A DNA stretch of 64,000 bases from Asticcacaulis currens (lineage in GTDB: Bacteria; Pseudomonadota; Alphaproteobacteria; Caulobacterales; Caulobacteraceae). Of the stretch, positions 28,132 to 36,650 are shown in pieces. How positions within the stretch are numbered: position 1 is the first letter of the stretch; each line of letters begins with the position of its first letter. The notes under the pieces were generated by a model. The model was not told the DNA's origin. It did not search any database and saw only the letters and a list, made by a program, of their open reading frames with translations. A program made the translations under genes and the position numbers. The DNA is taken from NCBI RefSeq assembly GCF_028550395.1, contig NZ_JAQQKW010000001.1, positions 186,001 to 250,000 of the forward strand, given 5' to 3'.

Positions 28132-28893
28132 ATGTCTCAGAGCACCGGTCAACTGGTAGGCAAGATTGTTTTGATTACCGGAGCGGGCCGGGGAATAGGC
28201 AGAGCATGCGCGCAGTTATGCGCCGAACAAGGTGCCCATGTTCTAGTCAATACCCGCACACAGGACACAGCAGACGCTGCAGCTCTGGAAATCAGAACAG
28301 CAATTCCGCACGCTCGGGTCGATGGGATAGCATTCGATGTCGGCGATACGGCTGCAGTTAAATCTGCATTCCAAGCAATCCATAGGAACTACAAACGCTT
28401 AGACGTTCTTGTCAACAACGCTGGCATATTGCGTGATGCGCTCGTTGGCATGGTCAGTGAGTCCCTGTTTGACGAAGTCATGCGCACCAATTTCGGTGGC
28501 ACATTTTACTGTGCGCAAATGGCAGCACGGCTGATGGCACGTCAGTCTTCCGGTTCAATAATTAATTTGAGCTCAATCATTGGCCGCTACGGCAACAGTG
28601 GTCAGGCGGTGTATGGCGCGAGCAAAGCTGCTGTGCTTGGCTTAACCTATTCTTTGGCAAAGGAGCTCGGACCAAACAACATTCGAGTCAATGCCATTGC
28701 TCCGGGTTTCATTGAAACCGACATGACCGCTTCATTGCCAGAGGCTAAGCGTGATGACATTATGCGCGGAGTGAGGATGAACCGCATCGGAAAAGCGTCG
28801 GACGTCGCTGGGGCCGTTCTGTTCCTCTCTTCGGACTATTCCGCCTATGTGACGGGTCAGGTTATCGGCGTAGATGGTGGGATGATTATATGA
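28132..28893 (+). CDS. SDR oxidoreductase, 3-oxoacyl-ACP reductase-like (FabG-like)
   Basis: A 253-aa short-chain dehydrogenase with the cofactor loop 'TGAGRGIGRA', 'NNAGILRD', catalytic Ser in 'INLSSIIG', Tyr and Lys in 'YGASKAAVLG', and the FabG-like 'VNAIAPGFIETDM'. Position after the ACP and before the ligase suggests it reduces a 3-oxoacyl group carried on that ACP (inference). Closest family is FabG/PhaB-like; sugar reduction is an alternative. Overlaps the next gene by 4 bp (ATGA). Confidence 0.85.
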   Translation: MSQSTGQLVGKIVLITGAGRGIGRACAQLCAEQGAHVLVNTRTQDTADAAALEIRTAIPHARVDGIAFDVGDTAAVKSAFQAIHRNYKRLDVLVNNAGILRDALVGMVSESLFDEVMRTNFGGTFYCAQMAARLMARQSSGSIINLSSIIGRYGNSGQAVYGASKAAVLGLTYSLAKELGPNNIRVNAIAPGFIETDMTASLPEAKRDDIMRGVRMNRIGKASDVAGAVLFLSSDYSAYVTGQVIGVDGGMII

Positions 28894-30287
28894 AGGAGTT
28901 AGCGTCCGCCTTGTCCCTCTACGGAGACAAGGTGTTAGCGGTCGACGATTTTGGGTCGGTTCTTACCTACACCCAGGCATCACAGGCGGCTCAGAAGTGG
29001 CGCGCGATGCTTGGAGAAGGTAAAAAACTCGTTCTTCTGCTATGCAGAAATACGTGTCCAGCCCTTGAAGCCTATATTGGTCTTGTTTCAGCGGGATACG
29101 CGACCATGCTTATTGGGGCTGATACCGCATATCAAGCACTCGAGGACATCAAACAGCGCTACCTACCCGACGTTATCATTATCCCAGATGATAATCGGCT
29201 GAGTGTGGAAGTGACCGATGTTCCCTCTGAAATGCCGGTGCACCCTGACGTAGCCGTACTGCTTTCAACTTCTGGCAGCACCGGTACACCTAAGTTTGCA
29301 CAGTTTTCGCATAGCGCTTTGTATGCTAACGCGGAGGCGATAAAAACGTATCTAGCCTTGACATCTCAGGAGCACCCGATGGTGCACCTGCCAATGCATT
29401 ACTCGTATGGCATGAGCGTCATCAATAGTCATATCTTGGCCGGCGCAACCCTTATTCTATCAGAGAAATCGGTTATGGAGCCTGGGTTCTGGGCCAGGAT
29501 GAACCAGGAAAATGCAACCTCTCTTTCGGGGGTTCCGTTCCACTACGAAATACTGCTTCGCTTGGGGGTTGACCGAAAAGCGCCCGCATCACTTAGAACG
29601 CTCACACAAGCAGGTGGTAGATTGGCTCCGCAGCATGTCACCCGTGTGGCGGAATTGGCCCAGAGTAAAGGGTGGCAATTCTTTGTGATGTATGGGCAGA
29701 CAGAAGCAGGCCCCCGCATCAGTTATGTGCCCCCCGAACACATAGTTGAAAAGCCCGGGACGATAGGCCGACCCATTCCCAACGTGCAGATCGAATTGCG
29801 CGACGACACTGGATCGGAGATTACAGCGACAAACGAGGAAGGCGAAATGGTTGTACATAGCCCATCGATTATGATGGGCTATGCGCAGAATCGCAGTGAC
29901 CTTAACAACGGCGACACCTTAAAGGGCCGGCTGGTGACCGGCGACCTAGCTAAGCGGGACGAAGAGGGCTACCTGACAATTACAGGACGCAAAAGTCGTT
30001 TTATAAAATTGCAGGGCAACCGCATCAGTCTTGAGGACGTTGAACGCCGCCTCGACGAGGCCGGGCACAAAGTTGTCTGCGTAGGAGAGGATGACCGTCT
30101 GTATGTTGCTCTGGAGGGCGCTTTGGAGACGGAAGGCACCCGCAACGCGATAGGCATCCTCTTTCAGTTCCCAATTCGCTACGTCAAAGTTGTTTCTGTT
30201 GCGCAGTATCCGCGCACATCATCAGGAAAGCTCATGTACAAGAGGCTTTATGAGATGATTTCCGAACAAATATCTTTAGCCAGGTGA
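28890..30287 (+). CDS. AMP-forming acyl-CoA/acyl-ACP ligase
   Basis: A 465-aa adenylate-forming enzyme. Core motifs are present in order: A3 'LSTSGSTGTPKFAQFS' (about 130-145), A5 'MYGQTEAGPR', A7 'VTGDLAKRDEEGY', A8 'TGRKSRFIKLQGNRIS' and A10 'PRTSSGKLMYKRL' with the catalytic lysine. It probably activates a carboxylic acid with ATP and loads it on the ACP at 27841 or on CoA. It is tied to the SDR gene by a 4-bp overlap and to the LuxE gene by a 4-bp gap. Confidence 0.86.
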   Translation: MKELASALSLYGDKVLAVDDFGSVLTYTQASQAAQKWRAMLGEGKKLVLLLCRNTCPALEAYIGLVSAGYATMLIGADTAYQALEDIKQRYLPDVIIIPDDNRLSVEVTDVPSEMPVHPDVAVLLSTSGSTGTPKFAQFSHSALYANAEAIKTYLALTSQEHPMVHLPMHYSYGMSVINSHILAGATLILSEKSVMEPGFWARMNQENATSLSGVPFHYEILLRLGVDRKAPASLRTLTQAGGRLAPQHVTRVAELAQSKGWQFFVMYGQTEAGPRISYVPPEHIVEKPGTIGRPIPNVQIELRDDTGSEITATNEEGEMVVHSPSIMMGYAQNRSDLNNGDTLKGRLVTGDLAKRDEEGYLTITGRKSRFIKLQGNRISLEDVERRLDEAGHKVVCVGEDDRLYVALEGALETEGTRNAIGILFQFPIRYVKVVSVAQYPRTSSGKLMYKRLYEMISEQISLAR

Positions 30288-30291
30288 CCAG

Positions 30292-31392
30292 ATGCTTCAC
30301 AGCTCGCTTACGCTTCAAGAACAGGTCAATGACGTCTATGAGATGGCGAAAGCTGAAAAGCGAGAGCATCTTGAGTTAGAATTAAATCGGTTAACTCGTC
30401 GTCACTATGAATGCTGCAGACCTTACAATTCTATTTTGTCGGCTCGCGGCTACAGTCCTGAGGACACCAAGTCACTAGAGGATATTCCATTCCTGCCAGT
30501 TCGCCTGTTCAAGACGAACAAACTCAGCTCAGTGGTGGATGAGGACATTATAAAGGTTCTTACCTCTTCCGGCACCACTGGACAGCAAGTTTCGCGGATC
30601 TATTTGGACAAAGAAACGGCCTTACTGCAATCTTCGGCTCTTATCAGGATTATGCAGAATTTTCTGGGTAAGAAGCGGCTCCCCATGCTTGTTATCGATC
30701 ACGCGAGTGTAATCAAGGACCGAAATTCGTTCTCTGCTCGTGGTGCGGGGATCAGAGGTATGGCCAATTTCGGTGCCGACCTCACCTACGTTCTTCGAGA
30801 TGAGGATATGTCCCTCGATTTTGAAGTCCTGGAAGCTTTTTTAAAGAAGCACAAAGGCTCACCTATATTGATATTCGGCTTTACCTTTATGGTCTGGGAG
30901 TATTTTGTACAGCCTCTATTGAATGCGGGCAAAAGTCCAGATTTGAGCCAAGCCATACTTATCCACTCCGGCGGCTGGAAAAAGTTAATAGAAAAAGCTG
31001 TAAGCAACGAGACTTTCAAGGCAACCCTTAAACAGGCGGCCAGAATCGAACGCGTGCATAATTTTTATGGAATGGTTGAACAGGTTGGGTCCGTGTTCGT
31101 AGAGTGCAATCATGGGAACCTCCACACACCCGCACACGCCGATATTCTAATCCGCTCTGAGAAAGACTGGACCGTTTTGCCTCCAGGGGATGAAGGGTTG
31201 ATACAGGTTCTCTCAGCTTTGCCTCACTCCTATCCAGGTCACTCTCTCTTAACCGAAGATCGAGGGATTTTACTTGGCGAAGACGACTGCACTTGTGGAC
31301 TAAAAGGGAAATATTTCAAGGTTCTCGGCCGCATCGCTCAAGCCGAAGCACGAGGGTGTAGCGACACGCATGATAGAACCGAGGCTGCATGA
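30292..31392 (+). CDS. LuxE-family acyl-protein synthetase
   Basis: A 366-aa protein of the LuxE family, which adenylates fatty acids and carries the acyl group as a thioester for LuxC. Visible are 'PFLPVRLFKTNKLSS' (about 64-78), the phosphate-binding loop 'LTSSGTTGQQVSRIYLD' (about 89-105), 'MVEQVGSVFVEC' and the C-terminal 'GRIAQAEARGCSD'. In studied LuxE proteins a cysteine near the C-terminus is acylated; Cys356 in 'RGCSD' is the likely counterpart (inference). It overlaps luxC by 4 bp. No luxA or luxB is present, so light emission is not indicated. Confidence 0.85.
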   Translation: MLHSSLTLQEQVNDVYEMAKAEKREHLELELNRLTRRHYECCRPYNSILSARGYSPEDTKSLEDIPFLPVRLFKTNKLSSVVDEDIIKVLTSSGTTGQQVSRIYLDKETALLQSSALIRIMQNFLGKKRLPMLVIDHASVIKDRNSFSARGAGIRGMANFGADLTYVLRDEDMSLDFEVLEAFLKKHKGSPILIFGFTFMVWEYFVQPLLNAGKSPDLSQAILIHSGGWKKLIEKAVSNETFKATLKQAARIERVHNFYGMVEQVGSVFVECNHGNLHTPAHADILIRSEKDWTVLPPGDEGLIQVLSALPHSYPGHSLLTEDRGILLGEDDCTCGLKGKYFKVLGRIAQAEARGCSDTHDRTEAA

Positions 31393-32627
31393 GCGGGCTA
31401 ATGAACTCCAAGACGTCAAGTGATGTAACGGTTGTTTGCCCATTGGGTGCAAACCTTGAACAAGTCTACACGCAACGGGCCTGGTCTCCGTTTCGCGCAG
31501 AGGCCATCAACTTTGTTCAGGACCTGTCAGGATCCATATTACGCAGCTCCCGTTTTCGGAGATATCCAGAGCTACTTGCTTTTGCACATGAGATGCGCAA
31601 GAAGCGATTGCTGGACCTGGTAGAGTCCATAAAACCTGCCACACACAACGGGGTCCTACGTGGTCGGGGCATTGCCGTGCATTTTGCACCGGCGAATGTT
31701 GATACGATTTTTCTCTATTCACTCCTCCTTTCATTGTTGGCTGGCAACGCAAACATAGTCCGCGTATCCAACAAACCGAGTGAACAGGTCGGGGTAATCA
31801 TAGACGCTATAAACGCGTTGCTCTCAGAACCTCGGCATGCGTTGGTTCGTGAGAGGATCGCACTCGTAAGATACTCGCACGACGAAGAAATTACTCGTCG
31901 GCTAAGTAGCCAAGCCGATCTCCGTATCATCTGGGGTGGGGATAAAACTGTAAACTTGATCAGGTCTTTGCCGATTAACCCTCTCAGTCGAGATATCACG
32001 TTCCCAGATCGTTGGTCACTGGCCGTCTTCGATGCAAACTTCTATTTAACGGGCAGCGAACAGAACGAAGTCGCCCGTCAGTTTGCAAACGACTCCTTCT
32101 GGTTCGCCCAAATGGCATGCTCTTCGCCCCGGCTTATAATATGGCGTGGCCGTGAGGACGAAAGACAGGAGGCCTCCCGTATCTTCTACGAGAACCTCCG
32201 GATCGAGTCACACCGTCATGCAAACTTTCTTTCGTCAATTGATTTCATGAATAAGCGCGTCTTTGAAGATCAAACGGCAATTTCGACTAATGTCAACATA
32301 CGCTCAATGGCCGATAACTTCGTCAGTGTCCTTCATACTACCCTCTCGAGAATGCCGGACCTTGCTAATCACTGCGGTGCAGGCCTGTTTATCGACGCTG
32401 CCGTGACTGAATTGAGCGAGCTTACGGCTATCCTAGATAGAAAGGCGCAAACAGTTGTCAGTTACGGCGTAAGTCGTGAAGATTGGTCTATGTTCCTCAC
32501 CAGTGGCACTGGCACGTGGGGTATTGATCGTATAGTTCAGCCTGGTGAGGCCCTATCATTTGGGCCAATATGGGACGGCATGTCTCTGATACGCGAATTC
32601 ACCCGCGAAACTGTCATCCAAGTATAG
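31389..32627 (+). CDS. LuxC-family acyl-CoA/acyl-protein reductase
   Basis: A 412-aa aldehyde-dehydrogenase-fold reductase of the LuxC family, which turns a protein-bound acyl thioester into an aldehyde with NADPH. The catalytic cysteine is C244 in 'FWFAQMACSSPRLII', matching the family motif. Also seen are 'GRGIAVHFAPANVDTIFLYS' and 'GNANIVRVSNKPSEQ' in the nucleotide-binding part, and 'HCGAGLFID'. It is coupled to luxE and followed 28 bp later by a glycosyltransferase. The product would be an aldehyde of unknown chain, perhaps used on the glycan. Confidence 0.87.
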   Translation: MSGLMNSKTSSDVTVVCPLGANLEQVYTQRAWSPFRAEAINFVQDLSGSILRSSRFRRYPELLAFAHEMRKKRLLDLVESIKPATHNGVLRGRGIAVHFAPANVDTIFLYSLLLSLLAGNANIVRVSNKPSEQVGVIIDAINALLSEPRHALVRERIALVRYSHDEEITRRLSSQADLRIIWGGDKTVNLIRSLPINPLSRDITFPDRWSLAVFDANFYLTGSEQNEVARQFANDSFWFAQMACSSPRLIIWRGREDERQEASRIFYENLRIESHRHANFLSSIDFMNKRVFEDQTAISTNVNIRSMADNFVSVLHTTLSRMPDLANHCGAGLFIDAAVTELSELTAILDRKAQTVVSYGVSREDWSMFLTSGTGTWGIDRIVQPGEALSFGPIWDGMSLIREFTRETVIQV

Positions 32628-32655
32628 TTGGCATAACTTAGCTTCGGGAAGCGTG

Positions 32656-33411
32656 ATGGCAACATCGTCAGTTAAGAGGCGCTCAGCAAAAATACTCCAA
32701 AGTGACGTGACTGTTGTGCTGATAGTAAGAGATTCGGAACGATACGTCCGCGACTGCCTGCCTACGCTAATCAGCCAAAGACAAGTTCGGTGGAGCGTCT
32801 GTATCGTCAGTGATAAATCGACTGACAGTACACTCGACATCATTCGATCGGTCTTTAACCCCGATGGTCAAGGCGTAGCGTACTTATCTCGCAAAGGCGC
32901 GCTGTCGAGCTCTAGAGTTTTCCTTGACATTCTGAAGACGCTGCAAACTCCTTATATCGCTTTTATGGAGTCCTTTGATCGGTGGACGAGCCCAGTTACG
33001 CTTTCCACGCAGATTAAAGGGCTTCAACACAATCGCAATGTCCTGATCTCGCTTTGCAACGCTTTTGAATACGATGAAGCGACAGCTTCATACCCATTGT
33101 CGTTCCCTGAAGGTCTAATATCGCAAAACTCGCTAACAGACGCATTAAATGCGGAGTATGCGCCTCATTTGTCTTCTTTAGTAATGCGACGAGAAGCAAT
33201 TAGCCTGCTCGAAGATATCGAAGTTCCGACGCTGTTGGCCGCCTGCGCATGGGTCCGCGCTTTTAACTCCGCTCAGCGGTTGATCGTCCCTTCCGCTTTA
33301 TCCGTGCACGTCCGGCCACTGCCGGAAATGTCCGGGTCGCTACCATCGATCACACTTCTCCATGAGGCATACTTAAAGTCGATAAAGACTCAAACCTCTC
33401 AAACCCCTTAG
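32656..33411 (+). CDS. Divergent family 2 glycosyltransferase
   Basis: A 251-aa GT-A-like protein with 'DVTVVLIVRDSERYVRDCL' and 'VSDKSTDSTLDII' matching the GT2 nucleotide-sugar site. Where its neighbours have N/E-x-D-D-x-W, this one reads 'ESFDRW', so only one of the two acidic residues is kept and metal binding may be weakened. It is also shorter than its neighbours (340-357 aa). It may be a divergent enzyme or one losing function. Start ATG 32656 is chosen over GTG 32653. Confidence 0.65.
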   Translation: MATSSVKRRSAKILQSDVTVVLIVRDSERYVRDCLPTLISQRQVRWSVCIVSDKSTDSTLDIIRSVFNPDGQGVAYLSRKGALSSSRVFLDILKTLQTPYIAFMESFDRWTSPVTLSTQIKGLQHNRNVLISLCNAFEYDEATASYPLSFPEGLISQNSLTDALNAEYAPHLSSLVMRREAISLLEDIEVPTLLAACAWVRAFNSAQRLIVPSALSVHVRPLPEMSGSLPSITLLHEAYLKSIKTQTSQTP

Positions 33412-33503
33412 AAAGCGCATCCGAAATTTCTGAATATTTAAGGCTTTCTGTAGAACGCGAACGTTTTCGCATAATCGTTTAACCTGTCTGACGGTCGATT
33501 GAT

Positions 33504-34556
33504 ATGCCTCAAAAAAACCAACTGGTGACAGACGGAAAGCCCGCGCATGATGCGGCACGCGTCTCCTCGGATTACACTGGCAAGCTTTCGATCTTGTTCG
33601 TAACTTACAATCAAGAAAAGTACGTCGAAGAGGCTCTGCGCAGCATTACCGATCAAATTATTGATACACCGATCGAGATAGTTGTCGCTGACGATGCATC
33701 AACCGATGACACTGTATTAGTCATCAAAGAATATCTCAAAAACTTTCCTCACATTTCGACAAGATATCTCGAGAACGGAAAGAATTTAGGCATCACAAAA
33801 AACTATCAACGGTGTTTTTATTCTGTTACTACCGAGTACGTTGCAATCATGGAAGGCGACGACTACTGGACGGACCCCAAAAAGTTGCAAAAGCAGCTGA
33901 ATGCACTTGAGGAGAACATGTTTCTTTCCGGTTGCTCGGTAAACTATATGGTTTGCCCTGAGGGACGAAGCGCATACGCTAGGATTGAACCTGAGGCTGG
34001 CGGTTACATTATTCTCGACGGCCCCAGCCTTATCCACGACAACTTGATCGGGAATTTCTCGACCTGTATGTACAGGTCGAAAAGCCTCAGGACTCTACCT
34101 TCCGATTTATTCAATCATAAGTCGTATGACTGGATTGTCAACATCTCTCTCTGCCGTTTTGGTCCCATGCTGTTTCTCAAGGATGTTATGTCGTCTTATA
34201 GAGTACATACAAGTGGAACTTGGAGCCAGATGCATGTAAATGAGCAGATGCGCTCTCAACTCGCACAAATAGAGATCTACAACAGACTTACGGGAAAGGT
34301 ATTTCAAAAGCACTGGGACGCGCTGTCAGAAAGATTGAGTATACACCTCAATAGCGGCGATCCATTATCAATTAGTGAAGCGAAATCACATGCGTCTGGA
34401 AATAATACTTCGCAACTAAAGTCTCTCATCAGAGCTAGTATAAAGACCATCATTAATGCAACTTATAGATTAACACCAAGCATCATTACGTATGGTGCTA
34501 AAAGACTGCTACCCCGTGCCTTTCGTGCACATGTCAGAAGGCTTGCCACGACATGA
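33504..34556 (+). CDS. Family 2 glycosyltransferase
   Basis: A 350-aa GT2 enzyme: 'KLSILFVTYNQEKYVEEAL' (about 27-45), 'VVADDASTDDT' for UDP/dTDP-sugar binding, and 'IMEGDDYWTDPKKLQKQ' with the metal-binding acidic pair. The C-terminal 100 residues are hydrophilic with a basic end. It probably adds one sugar of the repeat unit in the cytoplasm. It overlaps the next gene by 4 bp. Confidence 0.82.
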   Translation: MPQKNQLVTDGKPAHDAARVSSDYTGKLSILFVTYNQEKYVEEALRSITDQIIDTPIEIVVADDASTDDTVLVIKEYLKNFPHISTRYLENGKNLGITKNYQRCFYSVTTEYVAIMEGDDYWTDPKKLQKQLNALEENMFLSGCSVNYMVCPEGRSAYARIEPEAGGYIILDGPSLIHDNLIGNFSTCMYRSKSLRTLPSDLFNHKSYDWIVNISLCRFGPMLFLKDVMSSYRVHTSGTWSQMHVNEQMRSQLAQIEIYNRLTGKVFQKHWDALSERLSIHLNSGDPLSISEAKSHASGNNTSQLKSLIRASIKTIINATYRLTPSIITYGAKRLLPRAFRAHVRRLATT

Positions 34557-35572
34557 GAACTCCAAGCGTTTCAGTGATAATGCCAAGCTACAACCACGCA
34601 CCCTATATACAGGATTCAATCAGGAGTGTGTTGAAACAAAGCTTCCCTGATTTTGAGTTACTCATAGAGGACGACGGTTCAACGGACGGCAGCCACGAAG
34701 TCATACGGTCAGTCCACGATCCCCGAATTCATTTTGTCGCAAATGAGAGGAACCAGGGCGCGGGAACCGTAACACGCCACCTTCTGGAAAGAGCACGTGG
34801 CCAATACATAGCGTTGATTAACTCAGATGACATCTGGTTGCCCAACAAACTGGCGGTACAGATGCAATTTCTCGAAAACAATCCCGATATTGGTGCCGTG
34901 TTTTCACGCGTTCAATACATTGACCCCCAGAACCGCGGATTGCCGAAGTCAAGCCTCCCTTGGGGCCATGTATTTGATGTTAATAACCGATCACGCGCTG
35001 AATGGCTGAGGCACTTCTTGTTCAAGGGAAATTGCTTATGCAACCCGACCTCCCTTATTCGGCGCAAAGTTTATAACACTATTGGGTATTACGACAACCG
35101 TCTTCGCCAGCTTCCCGATTTTGATCTATGGATCAGGTTGGTAAAACACTTCGATATTCATATACTGAGCGAACCTTTGATTGAATTTCGCCTTATGATA
35201 AATGAGCAAAATGCGAGCGGAGATACACCCAATAACGCAATTCGGGTAATCAATGAGTACATGCTAATTGCCTTCAGTTTTTTCGATAATGTAAGCCGTG
35301 AAATGCTTCAAGATGGATTTTCTGATTTACTGAAATTCAAATATTTGCCCACCACAGAACACGAAGATATAGAAAAGGTATTGCTTCTATTCTCAGATGC
35401 TCCCTGGCTGGATCATATGTTTAAAATCATAGGGCTTCAAAAGCTGCATGCACTGCTCGCTAGCCCGGCACATCGGACGATACTGTCTGGCGACTATGGA
35501 ATTGATGACAGATCGTTCCATGACCTGATGGGGAAAGCCAACGCATTCCGTCCCAACCTCGCCGGCGAATAA
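34553..35572 (+). CDS. Family 2 glycosyltransferase, tandem paralogue A
   Basis: A 339-aa GT2 enzyme beginning 'PSVSVIMPSYNHAPYIQDSI', with 'LLIEDDGSTDGS' and 'INSDDIW'. It is clearly related to the gene that follows: both share 'FDVxNRS..WLRHF..KGNCLCNP', a near-identical central block, and equal length. Start overlaps the preceding stop in ATGA. A recent or old tandem duplication with different acceptor specificity is likely. Confidence 0.84.
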   Translation: MRTPSVSVIMPSYNHAPYIQDSIRSVLKQSFPDFELLIEDDGSTDGSHEVIRSVHDPRIHFVANERNQGAGTVTRHLLERARGQYIALINSDDIWLPNKLAVQMQFLENNPDIGAVFSRVQYIDPQNRGLPKSSLPWGHVFDVNNRSRAEWLRHFLFKGNCLCNPTSLIRRKVYNTIGYYDNRLRQLPDFDLWIRLVKHFDIHILSEPLIEFRLMINEQNASGDTPNNAIRVINEYMLIAFSFFDNVSREMLQDGFSDLLKFKYLPTTEHEDIEKVLLLFSDAPWLDHMFKIIGLQKLHALLASPAHRTILSGDYGIDDRSFHDLMGKANAFRPNLAGE

Positions 35573-35576
35573 ACAA

Positions 35577-36650
35577 ATGCCTCGCGTCTCTGTAATCATT
35601 CCCAGCTATAACCACGCAACTTTCATTGCACGGGCTATTGAAAGCGTTCTTAGGCAAGACTTCGATGACTTCGAGCTTTTGGTGGAAGACGACGGATCAG
35701 CTGACAATACGGAAAACGTCCTCAAGTCCTTTTCAGATAGTCGCCTAAGTTACGTATTAAACGAAATAAATTCTGGGGCTGGCATTGTAACGGAAAGGCT
35801 TATTAAACGTGCGAAGGGCGAGTATATCGCCCTTCTGAATTCTGACGACAGCTGGGCGCAAGGCAAGCTCTCTGCACAGGTATCCTGGCTGGATGCGCAC
35901 CCGGAAACTGCAGCATGTTTTACTCGTGCGACGTTTATCGATGAGTCTGACAACCCGACGTCGGAAGGTAGTTTCAGCTACGCAAATGTGTTCGATGTCG
36001 AGAACCGTTCGGCGGGCGCTTGGTTGCGGCATTTTTTTTACAAAGGCAACTGCCTATGTAATCCGTCCGTGATGATCCGTGCCACAGTCTTCGATGATAT
36101 AGGCACTTACAAAAACATTCTCCGACAACTTCCTGACCTTGAATTTTGGATTCGACTTCTAAAAAAACACAGCATTCACGTATTGGATAAACAATACGTT
36201 AATATGCGCATCATGAAGGACGGGTCAAATGCGAGCAGTGAGTTAGGAAGCAATGCCGAACGTATACTGCTTGAATACAGCCTAATCCTAGAAAATTATT
36301 TTGAAGATATGGATATAGGTCACCTTAAGGAAGGTTTTGGAGATCTTTTGAGAGACAAAGAAATTAGCAATATACACCAATATCAAATAAACACTGCGTT
36401 CCTATATTTTCAGCCAGCCATTGCGGGCCTTCAGCCTATTTTAGGGCTAATTGGGTGCCGCAAACTTTACAAACTCATGAACGATGCGGCTACACGCGAA
36501 ATTCTTCGAACTCAGTACGCATTTTCCGAAACCGAATTTCAGCAACTCGGCGTATATGGTAGCGTCTTTTTGCCACGCCACCTCACCTACCCAAGTTGGT
36601 ACAGGACCGCCAGCAGATTATATCGACGGCTCTTTCCCAGAAAACCCTAA
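35577..36650 (+). CDS. Family 2 glycosyltransferase, tandem paralogue B
   Basis: A 357-aa GT2 enzyme beginning 'PRVSVIIPSYNHATFIARAI', with 'LLVEDDGSADNT' and 'LNSDDSW'. It matches the preceding gene over most of its length, including the block 'WLRHFFYKGNCLCNPSVMIR'. It ends tail-to-tail (4-bp overlap) with the large multidomain gene on the other strand. The last gene of the rightward operon. Confidence 0.84.
   Translation: MPRVSVIIPSYNHATFIARAIESVLRQDFDDFELLVEDDGSADNTENVLKSFSDSRLSYVLNEINSGAGIVTERLIKRAKGEYIALLNSDDSWAQGKLSAQVSWLDAHPETAACFTRATFIDESDNPTSEGSFSYANVFDVENRSAGAWLRHFFYKGNCLCNPSVMIRATVFDDIGTYKNILRQLPDLEFWIRLLKKHSIHVLDKQYVNMRIMKDGSNASSELGSNAERILLEYSLILENYFEDMDIGHLKEGFGDLLRDKEISNIHQYQINTAFLYFQPAIAGLQPILGLIGCRKLYKLMNDAATREILRTQYAFSETEFQQLGVYGSVFLPRHLTYPSWYRTASRLYRRLFPRKP

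Noticed and set aside
27841-32627. A bioluminescence (lux) operon
   Set aside because: LuxC and LuxE relatives are present but luxA, luxB and luxD are not, and the neighbours are glycan genes.
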